Shown in pieces: positions 50,187 through 62,698 of a DNA stretch of 64,000 nucleotides. The stretch's first letter is position 1, and the number at the start of each line of letters is the position of its first letter. The notes below the pieces were generated by a model that had not been told where the DNA came from, did no database searches, and saw only the letters and a list, made by a program, of their open reading frames with translations. This stretch comes from Triglochin maritima (lineage: Eukaryota; Streptophyta; Magnoliopsida; Alismatales; Juncaginaceae): assembly GCA_963682175.1 (NCBI GenBank), contig OY821788.1:13782001-13846000 (forward strand), written 5' to 3'. A program made the translations under genes and the position numbers.

Positions 50187-53100
50187 TCAAATGTCATTTA
50201 GGGTACACATGCCAATATTGAGTCTAATGAGATTGAATTGATCAACATTTAAAGGTTTGGTGAATATATCCGCTAATTGATCATTTGTGGGAACAAATAT
50301 AAGTTTAATGTCTTCTTTATTTGCATGATCTCTAAGAAAATGATGTCTAACTTCTATGTGCTTAGTTCTTGAATGAAAGATAGGATTTTTGGAAAGGTTG
50401 ATAGCACTTGTATTATCACAATAAATTGGTGTAATTTGAAACTCAAGTTGCAAGTCCTTGAGGGTTTGCCTCATCCAAAGGACTTGTGCACAAGCACAAC
50501 CGGCGGCGATATATTCAGCCTCGGTTGTTGATAATGCAACACTATTTTGTTTCTTACGAAACCATGAGACAAGAGATTTTCCCACAATTGACAAGTGCCA
50601 CTAGTACTCTTACGATCTAAAATACAACCGACATAGTCGGCATCGCTATAGGCAACAAGATCGAAAGTCCTAGTCTTAGGGTAGAAAAGTCCAAAATCAT
50701 AAGTGCCCTTTAGATAACGAAAAATTCTTTTTAATGCATTCAAATGAGTTTCTTTTGGACATGCTTGAAAACGTGCACATAAACATACAACAAACATAAT
50801 ATCGGGACGACTTGCAGTAAGATAGAGTAAAGAACCGATCATACCACGATACTTCTTGATGTCCACATCTTTGCCATTTTCGTCTTTGTCCAATTTTACG
50901 CTTGTACTCATAGGTGTCTTTTGAGGTTTGCTAGTTTCAAGCTCAAAGCGTTTGAGAAGTTCCTTTGTGTACTTTGCTTGATGTATGAAATTCCCCTCTT
51001 GAGTTTGCTTTATTTGGAGTCCGAGAAAGAAATTTAGCTCACCAATAAGGCTCATCTCGAACTCTCCCTGCATAGACTTAGAAAATTCTTCGCATAGACG
51101 CGGGTTACTTGCACCAAAGATAATGTCATCAACATATATTTGTACCACTAATAAATCATGATTAAGAGTTTTAACAAATAATGTGGTATCTACTTTACCC
51201 ATTGCGAATCCTTTATTAATCAAGAAGTTCTTCAACCTCTCATACCAAGCTCTAGGAGCTTGTTTGAGACCATAAAGAGCCTTCTTGAGTTTAAATACAT
51301 GGTTCGGATAAGATTCATTTATAAAACCGGGGGGTTGAGCAACATAAACTTCTTCAGAAATAATTCCATTTAGGAAAGAACTTTTAACATCCATTTGAAA
51401 AAGTTTAATGTCCTTAAAAGAAGCCTAAGCTAAAAGCATACGAATAGCTTCCATACGAGCCACGGGAGCATAGGTTTCATCAAAGTCTATTCCCTCCTCT
51501 TGGCGGTAGCCTTGAGCAACGAGTCTAGCTTTGTTTCTAACTACATTCCCATCGTCATCAAGTTTATTTCGGAAGATCCATTTAGTTCCAATAACGGTTT
51601 GATTAATGGGTTTTTCAACAAGTTCCCAAACGTCATTTCGAACGAATTGGTTTAACTCTTCATGCATAGCCATTAACCAAAATTCATCATTACAAGCTTC
51701 GTCTACTTTCTTAGGTTCTAATTTAGATATGAAAGCATAAGAATCACAAACTACATAAGCCTTTGATCGGGTTGTCACACCTTGAGAAACATCTCCAATC
51801 ACAAGGTCCTTTGGATGTTCCTTTCTATAGGTCCAATCCTTGGGAAACTCCTCTTTGTCTTCTTGTGGAAAACTTGGAGGATCTTGATGTGGCTCATGGG
51901 AGACATCTTGAGATGAGACATGTCTAATTATATCCATATAGTCATCATCAAGAGAGAAATTATCTACACAAGCCAACTCATCAAATTTAACGTGTAGAGA
52001 TTCCTCGACACAATAGGTTCGTTTGTTATAGACTCTATAAGCTTTGCTCCTATCGGAATATCCTAAAAAGATGGCCTCATCGGATTTTGCATCAAATTTT
52101 TCCAAGTAATCTTTAGTGTTGAGGACAAAACATTTTGACCCAAAAGCTTTAAAGTAAGAGATTTTTGGAATACGTTTGTGCCACAATTCAAAAGGTGTTT
52201 TCTTCAAAATAGGTCTTATAAGAACACGGTTTAACACAACAAGAAGTATTTACTGCTTCACACCAAAAATATTTTGGAATCCCTTTTTCCATAAGCATGG
52301 TTCTTGCCATCTCTTGAAGAGTTCTATTTTTCCTTTCAACTACCCCATTTTGTTGGGGAGTGCGAGGAAAAGAAAAATTATGTTCAATCCCTTGTTTTTC
52401 ACAAAACTTTTGAAATAACTCATTTTCAAATTCTCCTCCATGATCGCTACGGATAGTAATGATATGTAAATCTTTTTCTCTTTGAACACGTTTGCAAAAA
52501 CTTTTAAATCTTTCAAATGCATCATATTTATTGGCCAAAAACAAAACCCATGTAAATCGTGACAAATCATCGACAATCACAAAGGCATATCTTTTACCAC
52601 CTAAACTAACGGTTCTTGAAGGACCAAAAAGGTCTAGATGTAAAAGCTCAAGAGGTTTTGAAGTTAACACAACATTTAAAGATTTGAAAGACGATTTAAA
52701 TTGTTTCCAAATTGACATGCATCACAAAGTTTATCCTTTTTGAAATCAATTTTAGGAAGTCCTCTAACTAATTCAAGTTTGGATAATTTGTGTAATTGTG
52801 ACATACTAATATGTCCCAATCGGTTATGCCATAACCAAGCTTCGTCATTTGAGGCAACTAAACAAGTCTCTAAGGCAAGATTGCTAATGACAACAATATC
52901 CACAATGTAAATATTATGAGATCTATAACCTTTAAATATAGTTTTCATGTTATGTTTGGAGACAATATAACAATTTGAATTGTCAAAGATAACCATATAA
53001 TTTTTATCCGCTAGTTGACTAACACTTAGCAAATTATGTTTTAACCCTTCTACTAACAAAACATTTTCTATATGAGGAGTAAAGGAATTGCCAACATTAC

Positions 53101-54989
53101 CAATGCCGACAATTTGACCTTTAACGTTGTCTCCAAATGTGACAGTTCCTCCCTTCTTAGACTTTAGATTTGATAGTACTTGAGAGTCTCCCGTCATGTG
53201 CCTTGAGCACCCACTATCGAGTATCCACTTGCCCTTTCTCCTTGCTTTGATCTATATGCAAAGAAACAAGTGAAGACTTTGGTACCCAAATTTGTTTGGG
53301 TCTTTGAGGGTTAGCTTTTGGTACCCAAACTTGAGAGGTCTTAGGTACCCATACATTTGACAAACTTACTTTCTTAACATATGAATTATTATGTTTAACA
53401 AAATAAGATGTAGCTTTCTTTTGTTTTCCACCCATGTACCCCAAACCATGCTTAGTCAAAGATTGAGTTTGGGTTCCTAGAAGCATGTCTAGCATTTTTC
53501 TACCCAACGTGAATTTTTCTAGATCTTTTGTAAGTTGTTCATTCTTGGCAATAAGATCTTTGTTGTTGTTACAATTACTTGTAGATTTCAGCATGTTTAT
53601 CTCACTAGTAAGCAATTCATTCTCTTTAAGTAAGTCTTCATGTTTAGTAGATAAGTCTAGATGCACTTTTCTTCCTAATTTGTTTTTATGAAAAATCATC
53701 TCATATCTTTCAGCAAGTTCATGAAAAGCATCTAATAACTCATCATAGGAAGTGGTTTCTTGAATTGATACCTCATCGTCGTCAATTTCCACCACTTGGG
53801 GTTGATTGCTTCTCTTTGGGGATGTAGTGGTGCTTGAATCTGAATCCTCATTGTGTGCCATAAAGCACATGTGTGCTTCTTCCTCTTGAGAGTATTCGGT
53901 GTCGGAGTATGTAGATGAGCTTGAATCATCCCATGTGGCTTTAAAAGCCTTCTTTCCGTCTTTGTCATGGTGATCCCTTCTTTTGTGATCATCACGTTCT
54001 CGTCTTCTAGGTCTCTCTTCTTTATCTCTTCTAGGAGGCCTATCTTCCCTAATTCTCCTCGGTCTCTCATCTCTTTCTCTTCTAGGAGGGAATCTTCTTG
54101 GTTCTCGTTGTTCACGATCTCTTGACTTAAGGAGTGGACAATCCTTCTTCATGTGCCCCGTCTTGTTGCATTCGTAGCACGTGAAAGTCCGGGATGATTC
54201 TCCTTTCCCTCTTCTGAACCTTCCTTTGGCGAGAAACTTCTTGACGTTGCGGGTTAGAAATGCAACATCATCATCGATGTCATCGTCTTCGATACTTTCC
54301 AAATCCGACGTTGCTTTGAGAGCAATTGTTTTCTCCTTTCTCCTTAACCCCTCTCACTCCTTCTCCTTCTCTCTTCTTTCCTCCATTTGAATCTCATAAG
54401 CCATGAGGCTTTCTATGAGATCATCCATCTTTAGCTTTGAGAGATCTTTGGACTCCTCGATTGCCGTTGTCTTCTTCTCCCACTCCAATGTCAACGATCT
54501 AAGAAACTTCCGTACCCTGTCACTTTCAATCAAGACCTTACCAAGGTTTTTCAAGGAGTTAGTGATATGAGTAAAGCGAGTATGCATCTCGCTAATGGAT
54601 TCATTGGGTTTCATGGCAAACATTTCATATTTTTGCATAAATGAATCTATCCTAGTTTCTTTCACGGATGATCGTCCTTCAAAATGACTTTCTAACATAT
54701 GCCATGCCTCAAATGCAGAATCACAAGCATTAATTCTACCATATTCCTCTTCGGTTAATCCACACATGAGAATGTTCATTAATTTTGCATTCATTTGAAC
54801 CATTGCTAGTTGATCATCATTCATGAGTTCAAACTCTTTATTTTGAGTATATGGAATTTGAAAGAATACCCATAATTTAACATCATATGATTGAATGAAG
54901 ATTATCATGCGTTTCTTCCAATAGGGATAATTGGTTCCATTAAAAAGTGGAGGTCTACCGGTGTGGAATCCCTCACGTTGTTGGGCCAT
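50187..54989 (-). pseudogene. SIRE-like copia Gag-Pol polyprotein, broken
   Basis: Gag starts at the ATG at 54989 (FHTGRPPLFNGTNYPYWKKR) and has a zinc knuckle CYECNKTGHMKKDC (about 54155-54195) and an Arg/Glu-rich segment. Protease has WILDSGCSRHMTGD (about 53195-53240). Integrase has HLDLFGP, IRSDHGGEFEN and PQQNGVVERKNRTL (52350-52650). RT has MDVKSSFLNG, KALYGLKQAPRAWYERL and YVDDIIFGAS (about 51130-51160). RNase H has STTEAEYIAAGCA and CDNTSAINLS (50400-50540) and ends at 50187. Lesions are an in-frame stop at 54354, frameshifts near 53205, 52700, 52210 and 50590, and a stop near 51422. All domains are present in copia order, but no intact product can be made. Confidence 0.93.
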
Positions 54990-55016
54990 TGCTACAAATG
55001 TTAATTTGTTTATATG

Positions 55017-56186
55017 TGTTGAACGTTTTAATTAAACCGCAAGTGCACGGCCGCGATGAAGCGGTGGCAAGTACGGGTCATCCTCAGGGAGGTGAGCAGC
55101 CTCTTGTTTATCAGAAATCAAGTGGCAAAATAGGGAAGAGAAAGATTGATTATGCTAACCTACGCTACACTACGCTAAGAAGTATGAAATGTGGAAGAAG
55201 CAAACAAACGATGAAATAAGAACTAAGCTAAGAACAAAACAAGAATGCTGGAATTTCAGGAATGGAAATCCCCTAAGGGGTGGAGTGAGTGCACACAAGC
55301 AAAGAGGTGGGTGTAGAATACATTCTTTAAGCACATGAAGGTGGTGTTTATCAAGCATAGGAAGTGTCTACATGTTATGGCAAAACCTATCAATCTATTC
55401 ACCAACTTGGTTGATTAACATTTACATATGCAAGTTGTTTATTTTAGAACCTAAACAAGCATGAGAGGTATCTAATCATTTTGGCAAAACTCATCAAGTT
55501 ATAAATTCTATCCTAAACAAGCAAACATACATTCATGTTTAATCAACACATTGAAATTAAAGCATTCATCCCATTCTCTAATGCATGTATGTATATCTAC
55601 TCCACCCCCCAAAGGGGATAGAACTACTCACTAAACATTACACTAATTATTAAACTATGGAAAGAAAGCATATTAAAACTAAGCTAGAATTAAAAGACGA
55701 TTAAACTAAAACATGCATAAACAATAAAAGAAGCATAAACCAAACAATGAAAGAAACACAAAACTTTATTGATAAAATGACTCACATTAAAAGTAGCATC
55801 CTCCTACTTTAGTGTGTGCTTCAAGGCCTCACTTCTAGTAGGAAGAATAGCCACTTAAAATATGGAGTCATTACAATGGAAGGTGAAGAGTTCTATTTAT
55901 AGGCATGGAAAAAGCTAATCCGGGACAATCCCCCGATGTGGGACTAAACCAATACCAAAAATACACTAAGCATACACTAATACATGTGCTACAGAAAACT
56001 AGACGGATTCTGGGCCATCTGGACGGCCAATTGGCGGTTCCAGACCGCCAATTGGCGGTCTATATGGTTTAGATCCGTTTGGTTTTCTTTGTGGGATTTG
56101 CTTGAAGTGTTTGTTGGTCTTGGATGCATCTGGTTGGTTTGTTGGAGCTCCGACCCGAATCCAATTGCCACAATACTCCCCATGAT
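55017..56186 (-). repeat. 3' LTR of element C, truncated
   Basis: It begins TGTTGAACG on the + strand and matches 57588-58700. It contains the conserved U5 block, the repeated AGCATAGGAAGTGTCTA and AGCATGAGAGGTATCTA modules (55359 and 55461), the TATA box near 55888 and paired U3 palindromes at 56021-56063. It lacks its outer U3 end, where it joins gag at CCCATGATGG|AAGTGAGGG. Confidence 0.8.
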
Positions 56187-56501
56187 GGAAGTGAGGGAGC
56201 ATGGAAATAAATTGAGGCTTAACCTCAAAATAGTTCCCATTTGCCTCTGCAATACGATGCATGAGGGTAGAGCGGTACGGCGCGGGTAGCATCGATCACG
56301 TAGAGGTATGTGAGCAACAACTGGAAGCACAGGTGGAACAGGTGGGTCCAGCAACTGCTCCTCCTCACGGAAATGAGTAGCCATTGAACCCGAACTGTGT
56401 GCGACACGAGAGGAGGAAGGCATCGAGAAATTGATTACCGAAGCCAGATTGACAACGCTCCTTGTCAAACGACCCCTCTCGTCTCGTGTCCACGAAAGCA
56501 T
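56187..56501 (-). pseudogene. gag N-terminal fragment of element C
   Basis: The ATG at 56501 (MLSWTRDERGRLTRSVV) opens a Gag N-terminus. HIPLRDRCYPRRTALPSCIV and, after a frame change, FEVKPQFISMLPHF follow. It is then cut by the internal deletion. Confidence 0.8.
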
Positions 56502-57563
56502 GCACAAAGGTGCACACACACCAAAACCTTTTTTTGTTTTTTTAACAAAGAATGTGCGTAGAGGAGAAGACGGGGGAACATAGGAGAGAAAGAATGACTC
56601 AAGAGAGAAGGGAAGAAGTCCTTATGCTACGACGGATGTGTACAAGTAGAAGCACACAAGCAAACAAGGCTCAAGCAATCCTAAGGTCGCTATAGGTCCT
56701 TACAGCTAGACGACACCTAACTACGAGGTCACACGCCTCACTTCCCTACGACGAGGACCACAAAGCCCAGCAAGTGAGCCAAGATTCGAAGATATCGTCT
56801 CTCCTACTATCGACAAAGTGGGCAACGCCGATCAGGTCATGACGGTCGGGACCTGATCGCTCTCCTAATGCGCCCGAAATCCTTAGGGCCAATGTCTACT
56901 TGATTTTAAAAATTAGGCTCTTGATTAGTGTGGTTTGTGGGGCGAAGGAAAGGGTGATGAAATCCCCCACCTTATCTTTTATGGGGCAGCCCCTCCTTAG
57001 TAGCGTTTTGGAGTCTTAATCTAACAATCAACTCTCCAAACAAACGCTCAACTCACACTTGTTTCAATGCACTTCCTACTAACTAATGCATGTTCATATG
57101 AAATGCATGAATGAGAGTATAAGGAGCGTACCTCACGCCAGCACTCAGCAACTGAAAATAAAGCTAAAATGTAAGACAATCTATATGCCTAACTCACATA
57201 CATGATGCATGACCTAAACAAAAAGAATGCCTAATCTTTTGCTTTGGGTTTTAGGGTCCAAGTTGCTTAAAGGAGGTTTGATTATTGATCTGGGAACAAA
57301 CTATAAGTCAAAACATGCCAAATCAAGTCCCAGATCACTACATCAATTATGCAAACACGCCAAAGAAATAAGAGAGTAAACGAAGCTCACCAGACTGCCA
57401 ATTGGCGGTCACAGGCCGCTGATTGGCGGTCTACAGTGCCCAGACTGCCTCAAAACTTCTCCAGTTGTTCCTCCTGGCGACTCCAAGTCTCTTGAACAAA
57501 GAAAAACTACACAACACAATTAAATCCACTCGAATCGTCCAAACAAGAGTCTGGACTGGCACC
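56502..57563 (-). other. leader of element C
   Basis: Non-coding. It holds an A-rich tract near 56525-56545 (T on +), the conserved block complement GGGTGATGAAATCCCCCACC at 56952-56971 and the palindromes at 57391-57432. Confidence 0.75.
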
Positions 57564-57581
57564 TCCCCGGCAACGACACCA
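57564..57581 (-). other. primer-binding site of element C
   Basis: On the - strand TGGTGTCGTTGCCGGGGA differs from the tRNA-Asp PBS at two positions. Confidence 0.8.
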
Positions 57582-57587
57582 AAAACT

Positions 57588-58950
57588 TGTTGAACGTTTT
57601 AATTAAACCGCAAGTGCACGGCCGCATTGAAGCGGTGGCAAATACGGGTCGTCCTCAGGAAGGTGAGTAGCTTCTTGTTTATCAGAAATCAAGTGGCGAA
57701 AAAATGGAGAAGAGAGTTGATTAGGCTACACTAAGAAGTACGAAATGCGAAAGAAATAAAACAAACGATGAAATACCAACTAAGCTAAGAACGAAATGCT
57801 AGAATTCAGGAATGGGAAAACCCCTAAGGGGTGGAGTGAGTGCACACATGCAAATAGGTGGGTTTTGAACACATTCTTTAAGCACAAATGAAGGTGGTGT
57901 TATCATGCATAGGAAGTGTCTAAGTGTTATGGCAAAACCTATCAATCCATTCACCAACCTAGTTGATTTAACATTTACATATACAACAATTTTTTTTATT
58001 TCAGAACTTAAACAAGTATGAGAGGTGTCTAATCATTTTGGTAAAACTCATCAAGTTATAAATTCTATCCTAAACAAGCAAGCATACATTCATGTTTTAT
58101 CAACACATTGGAAATAAAGCATTCATTCCATTCTCATTTGCATGTATGTACATCTACTCCACCCCCCAAAGGGGATGGAACTACTCACTACACATTAGAC
58201 TAATTATTAAACTAAGCAAAGAAAGCATATTAACTAAGCTATTAAAACTTATGAAATGAAATTAAGCAAAGTAAAACAAACAACATGAAACAAAAAACAT
58301 AATGAAGAAACTTTTATTAAGATGACTCAAAATTCAAGTAGCATCCTCCCACATTAGTGTGTGCTTCAAGCCTCACTTCAGTAGGAAGAATAGCCACTCA
58401 AAATATGAAGTGATTACAATAGAAGGTGAAGATTTCTATTTATAGCCAAAGAAAAAGGCAATTCGTGACATTCCCCCGATGTGGGACTAAACAATACCAA
58501 AAATAGCCTAAACATCCTCTAATACATGTGCTGGAGAAATTTGAGCGGATTTAGAAGGATCCAGACCGCCAATTAGCGGTCCATAAGATTTGGATCCGGC
58601 TAAATTTCATTCTGGGCTTTTCTGGATTCGTATGTCGGTCTTTGATGCATCTACTTTGTTTATTGGAGCTCCGACCCGAATCTAATTGCCGAAATACTCC
58701 CCAAGATGGTGTGGAGTTTTCTGTTTTGCTCTTTGGTCCTTTGGTCATACGTTCAGGTCCTTCTCCCTTGCATCTCAGTCCCCAGATCTCACAATTCAGT
58801 CCTTTTTCCCAGCTTTTGGGTCATTTTATGCATCATCTCTTCAAACCTATTTATTTCTGAAATTCAAACATAAAACTCGTAACATAGCATTGTTTAGGTG
58901 AAAGATAATGGATATAAGATACAAATATAAGCATGAAATTATGTCAATCA
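57588..58950 (-). repeat. 5' LTR of element C
   Basis: 1363 bp, TGTTGAACG...ATTATGTCAATCA on the + strand. The TATA box is near 58432-58444, the U3 palindrome CCGCCAATTAGCGG at 58567-58580, and the 100-bp-spaced modules at 57908 and 58014. Confidence 0.85.
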
Positions 58951-60333
58951 GATCTCTTATTTATCTCTGCATTAAACCACATCATGTGCAAACCACTTTG
59001 CACATGATCTCTTGTTTATTTTGCCACATCATCATCCCATAATTACCTTTGACCAAGGAGGATTAAATACAGCCTTAAATCAGTAAAAAATCTCTTATTA
59101 ATATATGCAAAAACATGGGCAGATAGTTGGACTGTTTCTCACTATTTTTGACTTTACCACATTTTGGATTAATATCGAACAAAATTTGGGCTTTGCGGTT
59201 TTAGCAAATTCATATGTTATAATGTTGCGGATCACATTATATTATGTTATATATTATCATATGTAATGTTAAAAATTATACCACATAATATATACATATT
59301 TGATACAAATTTATTTGATATTCTAACCATGTCGTTATTACGACATATTGATTTTATTATTTTACCACAGGTATATTATTTCATAACACATGAAACTTAA
59401 TACATCATATAAAATATAAAATCATATTACTTATTTCACAGTTTTGTGGTGTCACCTATAAGAGGATCTAAGTTATGATGACAATGATATAAAACACATT
59501 ATATCATAAACTATAAGCGGTATCTAGCAACACAGTATGGTTACCCAAATAACAAAGTTGTTTTGTTCACTCGAACTAAATACGATCCATTTAGTGATAT
59601 GTAATATCATTGGTGTCTATCCCTTGCCTCATGATATTGAGAATATTATACAAAGTAGAAATGTGTCATCTTTGTATTATATATTCATTTATTGATCTCT
59701 CAAGGTAATTATAAATATGTAACTATACACAAGTTACATTGTGCACATTATAATTTCGTTTTATCAAGTGACCCAGTAATATCATCACTCAAGTCAAGGT
59801 GGGCAATGATACTCTTTTGACATATCATTTTTTCCAACATAAGTCATGTATAACCAACTAATACCTTTATCACTATACTCATTGATAGCTTTTGATAATA
59901 ATCAAATCATACACTCCTTATGTGAAGAGATATAGGTCTCATATCTTTGGATTCAAAGAGACAATGAAACATTAATGACAAAAACACAATTCCATAATGT
60001 TTCATTTGTTAGGTCACCTCAATATATGAAAGAAACATTTTCTATTTCATAAACTCATGTTGTTAAATATTTGTAGAGCTACAATATCTCTTTTAACCAA
60101 CATGACAATCTTATCTCGGTAATTAATGTCCCATGTTAATCACCATGATTGTGAATTAATTTTGATTTATGTAAACCATTATCTCAGAGCTCTACGGTTA
60201 TGGACCAAGATCCTCTTCCTTAACACTTCTAAAAGACGAATACATTAATCAAGGAACAAAATGTTCAATACGTTAAATTCATAATAAAAGACATATAAAA
60301 GTAAGACTTTTAGAACACATTCCTATCAATCTC
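58951..60333 (-). repeat. copia LTR, truncated (inverted relative to 36239-37150)
   Basis: On the - strand it starts TGATAGGAATGTGTTC after the PPT-like AAGTGGGAGA and can be followed against the + strand LTR at 36239 to about 37150, ending before that LTR's CGGTCGACCG array. The left end is cut by element C. Near the cut, at 58981-59008, is a perfect 12-bp inverted repeat (ATCATGTGCAAA, loop CCAC). Confidence 0.7.
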
Positions 60334-60570
60334 CCACTTGTTATAAAAGTTTTCTTTCGCATACATTCTCAACGTATAAAATGATATTAACTAGGGTAAC
60401 CCTTTCATATCACTCATCAAGCCACTATGCATGGTTTTTCAAACTCATGGACTCGAAATGCATTTCGCCTTTGGCTTGGGATAATGGTTTCGTGAATGGA
60501 TCAGTTGTGTTGCTATTTGTGTCCACCCATAATAAATTTACTTTGTCTTCATCGATGAAATCACGGGTGC
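60334..60570 (-). pseudogene. copia RNase H C-terminal fragment
   Basis: On the - strand one frame reads RDFIDEDKVNLLWVDTNSNT, then DPFTKPLSQAKGEMHFESM, and stops at NHA, the usual end of copia Pol. The PPT and LTR follow at once. Further upstream the frame is broken and homology ends near 60570. Confidence 0.7.
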
Positions 60571-62285
60571 AAGAACGTTATCATGTGATCTTGGCCTTTG
60601 ATCTATTCTCTTTTGATTCGGTGTCAATTGAGCCACAAAATACCATTTTTGTGTCCTCTAGGCCACCTGTTCTTCATGTTGTATCTTTTGAGGACTCAAT
60701 GTGGGGCGAGAATCAATCACCTGTTACCCTTCAAGTCAATCAACATGTCAAGGATTCACCTCTCATTCCTACCTCCTACCCAGATCATTCTTAAGAGGCA
60801 TCACACAACCACATTTCATATAAGGGTATCAGGTGGTCAAGAACTTTTATTTCTTGACTTCGCCGTCTGGGACATAAGTTGAGGGTGGAATCTTATTTGT
60901 TTCCATCTCTTTTCACCGACCTTGGTTTTGAGAGCATGAACCAACAACTTTGGTTCGAACCTCCCAACATTCCCGTGTTTATGATGTTGTGATCCCATAG
61001 ATGAGTATGTCTAGCTTAAGAGATGGTAGGTTCCTATTCAATGTACCTTGACAAATGAACATGATACACATTGTTGCATATAGTCATGTTAAAAAGAAAA
61101 AAAGAAAAATATAGAAAAGAAAAAATGCAACAAAAAATAATGAGATAAAAAGAAAATAACAATAAGAGTTACTTGTTCTAAAGAAAACTCCAAAAATTGC
61201 AATGGTTGTTGTGGGCATCAACCCCTGAGTATTGGGGCCCCAATGGTCGAAGGTATCTCACATGTTTTGGGACTTTGATTTTGTCCATCAACATGACCAT
61301 GAAGTTTCTTTTGTGCATCAAAATATTGGTGAGACCGTAACTCTTTCATGTGTAAATCAATGTAGTATTATACCTGCATACATTGCGGACAATATATGAC
61401 TTAAGTGTTGGGGTGCTTTACATGTGTATGTAGTGGAGTCGAGTCTTTTTCAATTGTTTTTATTTTCTTTTATTTGTGTTGTAAGGGACATGATAGTGTG
61501 CTACATTTTCCATTGATAAATTTGGTATATATGACAAGATCCTTGGGTGACTTGTCTTCTTTGTATGTCGCAGTGCTTTACTTTTTCCCTTTCTTTGAAA
61601 AGCTTTCTGTGTTTCCAAAATAATTTTTTTTGGGGTTGTGTGCATGTATAGCATGTGCAAAATTGTTTTGAGGCAATGTAAAAAAATAAGGTCCTGAAAT
61701 TGACTTGGACATGACACATTTGGATATCTAGTATGTCATACATTGTTCTTGTTTCGAGTCGTGAGGATGCCCCTAGTGTTCCCTTAGAGGGTGACGTATC
61801 ATAGGGTTTTAGGAGTCAAAATGGAAAATGAAGTCCACTATGAACCTAGTGAGTGTCCCTATTTAAGAGGATTCATGTATATAAATATACAAAACCTCTT
61901 GTTTGTGAAAATAGAATATCTATATTTTCGAGCCCATTAGGTGTTGATCTAAAGGGAAGATAGGTTGTGTTCATGTCCATGGAGTACATCTTCAGGAAGT
62001 CCATCATTAGGTTTATGGTTCATTATTTACACCAAAGTGATTCAAAGTATTGTCAATAAGGAATCCCAAGTCAAGTAAAATTTATGGCAAAATGCCTAAT
62101 GAAGTCAGAGGTAAAATAACAAAAGTAAGGAAAAAAAGAGCAAATCGATAAGTATGTGAACTCATGTGTTAATTATTAATTAGCCCTATCCTATGGTGTA
62201 TCGACATTTAAACCACCACCAAAGACCTTTGGAGTTAGTGAACTAGGATATATCTAGAGTGGTTAGGTCACTCATGCACGATTGC
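60571..62285 (+). mobile_element. family B internal fragment, + strand, diverged
   Basis: Read on the + strand it parallels the - strand of B1/B2. A B-protein segment (IEPQNTIFV, KDSPLIPTSYPDHS) lies near 60610-60790 and a GGTGGAATCTTATTTG-type block near 60885. It then follows the 3' non-coding region: GTGGGCATCAACCCCTGAG (61210), the GGACAATATATGACTTAAG-TGTTGGGGTGCTTTAC tract (61387-61421), CTTGGGTGACTTGTCTTC (61540) and the TCGTGAGGATGC...ATAGGGTTTTAG stretch (61760-61812). It has no intact ORF. Confidence 0.65.
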
Positions 62286-62698
62286 AACTTGAACATCGCA
62301 CAAACCTCCTCAAATTCCCTTAGAAAGATATAGGGGTCACCCTTCCTAGTGAATTAAGGGAGCATGGAGATAAACTAAGGCTTAAGCTCAAAGTGGTTCC
62401 CCTTCGCCTCTGGCAATATGATGCAAGAAGGTAGAGCAATACGACTCGGGTAGCATTAATCGCGGAGGGGAATGGGAACCTGGGGAACCAATTGATGAGG
62501 TTGTAGACGCCCACCTTCTAGATTAGATGGTGGTGGAGGTCCAAAACATGAGTCGTCCTCGTGTGGTCTATGACTCGTCATGGTCCTGGGACTATGTAGG
62601 ACACATGACGGGGATGTGTTCGAAAAATAGACAATCGAGGACAGATCGATGTCGTATCTTGTCAGATGACCCACAACATCTTGTGACCACACTAGCAT
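62286..62698 (-). pseudogene. gypsy gag N-terminal fragment
   Basis: The ATG at 62698 opens MLVWSQDVVGHLTRY. The frame later reads QVPIPLRD, then after a shift INATRVVLLYLLASYC and LSLSPCSLNSLGRVTP, the Gag N-terminus seen in the other gypsy elements. Homology to capsid (FLREFEEVC equivalent) fades near 62290. Confidence 0.7.

Larger units (their letters stand above)
46253..55016 (-). mobile_element. SIRE-like Ty1/copia element with an extra ORF
   Basis: On the - strand it reads gag (54989), protease, integrase, RT, RNase H (to 50187), an array of CGGTCGACCG dyads, an extra ORF (49400-48147), the PPT and a 3' LTR (47778-46253). The LTR size, the PPT AAAAAAGGGAAGAT followed by TGTTGGC, and an ORF between pol and the LTR are SIRE/Maximus features (family knowledge). 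The 5' LTR and PBS are missing because element C begins at 55017. Confidence 0.85.
55017..58950 (-). mobile_element. Ty3/gypsy element C, internally deleted
   Basis: On the - strand it reads a complete 5' LTR (58950-57588), PBS, leader, the first about 100 codons of gag, then a direct join at about 56186 into the middle of the 3' LTR, which continues to 55017. Everything from gag to within the 3' LTR U3 is deleted. The flanks ATATG (left) and GATCT (right) do not match, so no target duplication supports a simple insertion. Confidence 0.8.

Noticed and set aside
55012..58955. Target-site duplication for element C
   Set aside because: Left flank ATATG and right flank GATCT do not match, so no simple insertion can be claimed.
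61405..61743. Overlapping + and - strand open frames of 70-85 codons
   Set aside because: They fall in a diverged copy of the family B 3' non-coding region, which is non-coding in B1 and B2.
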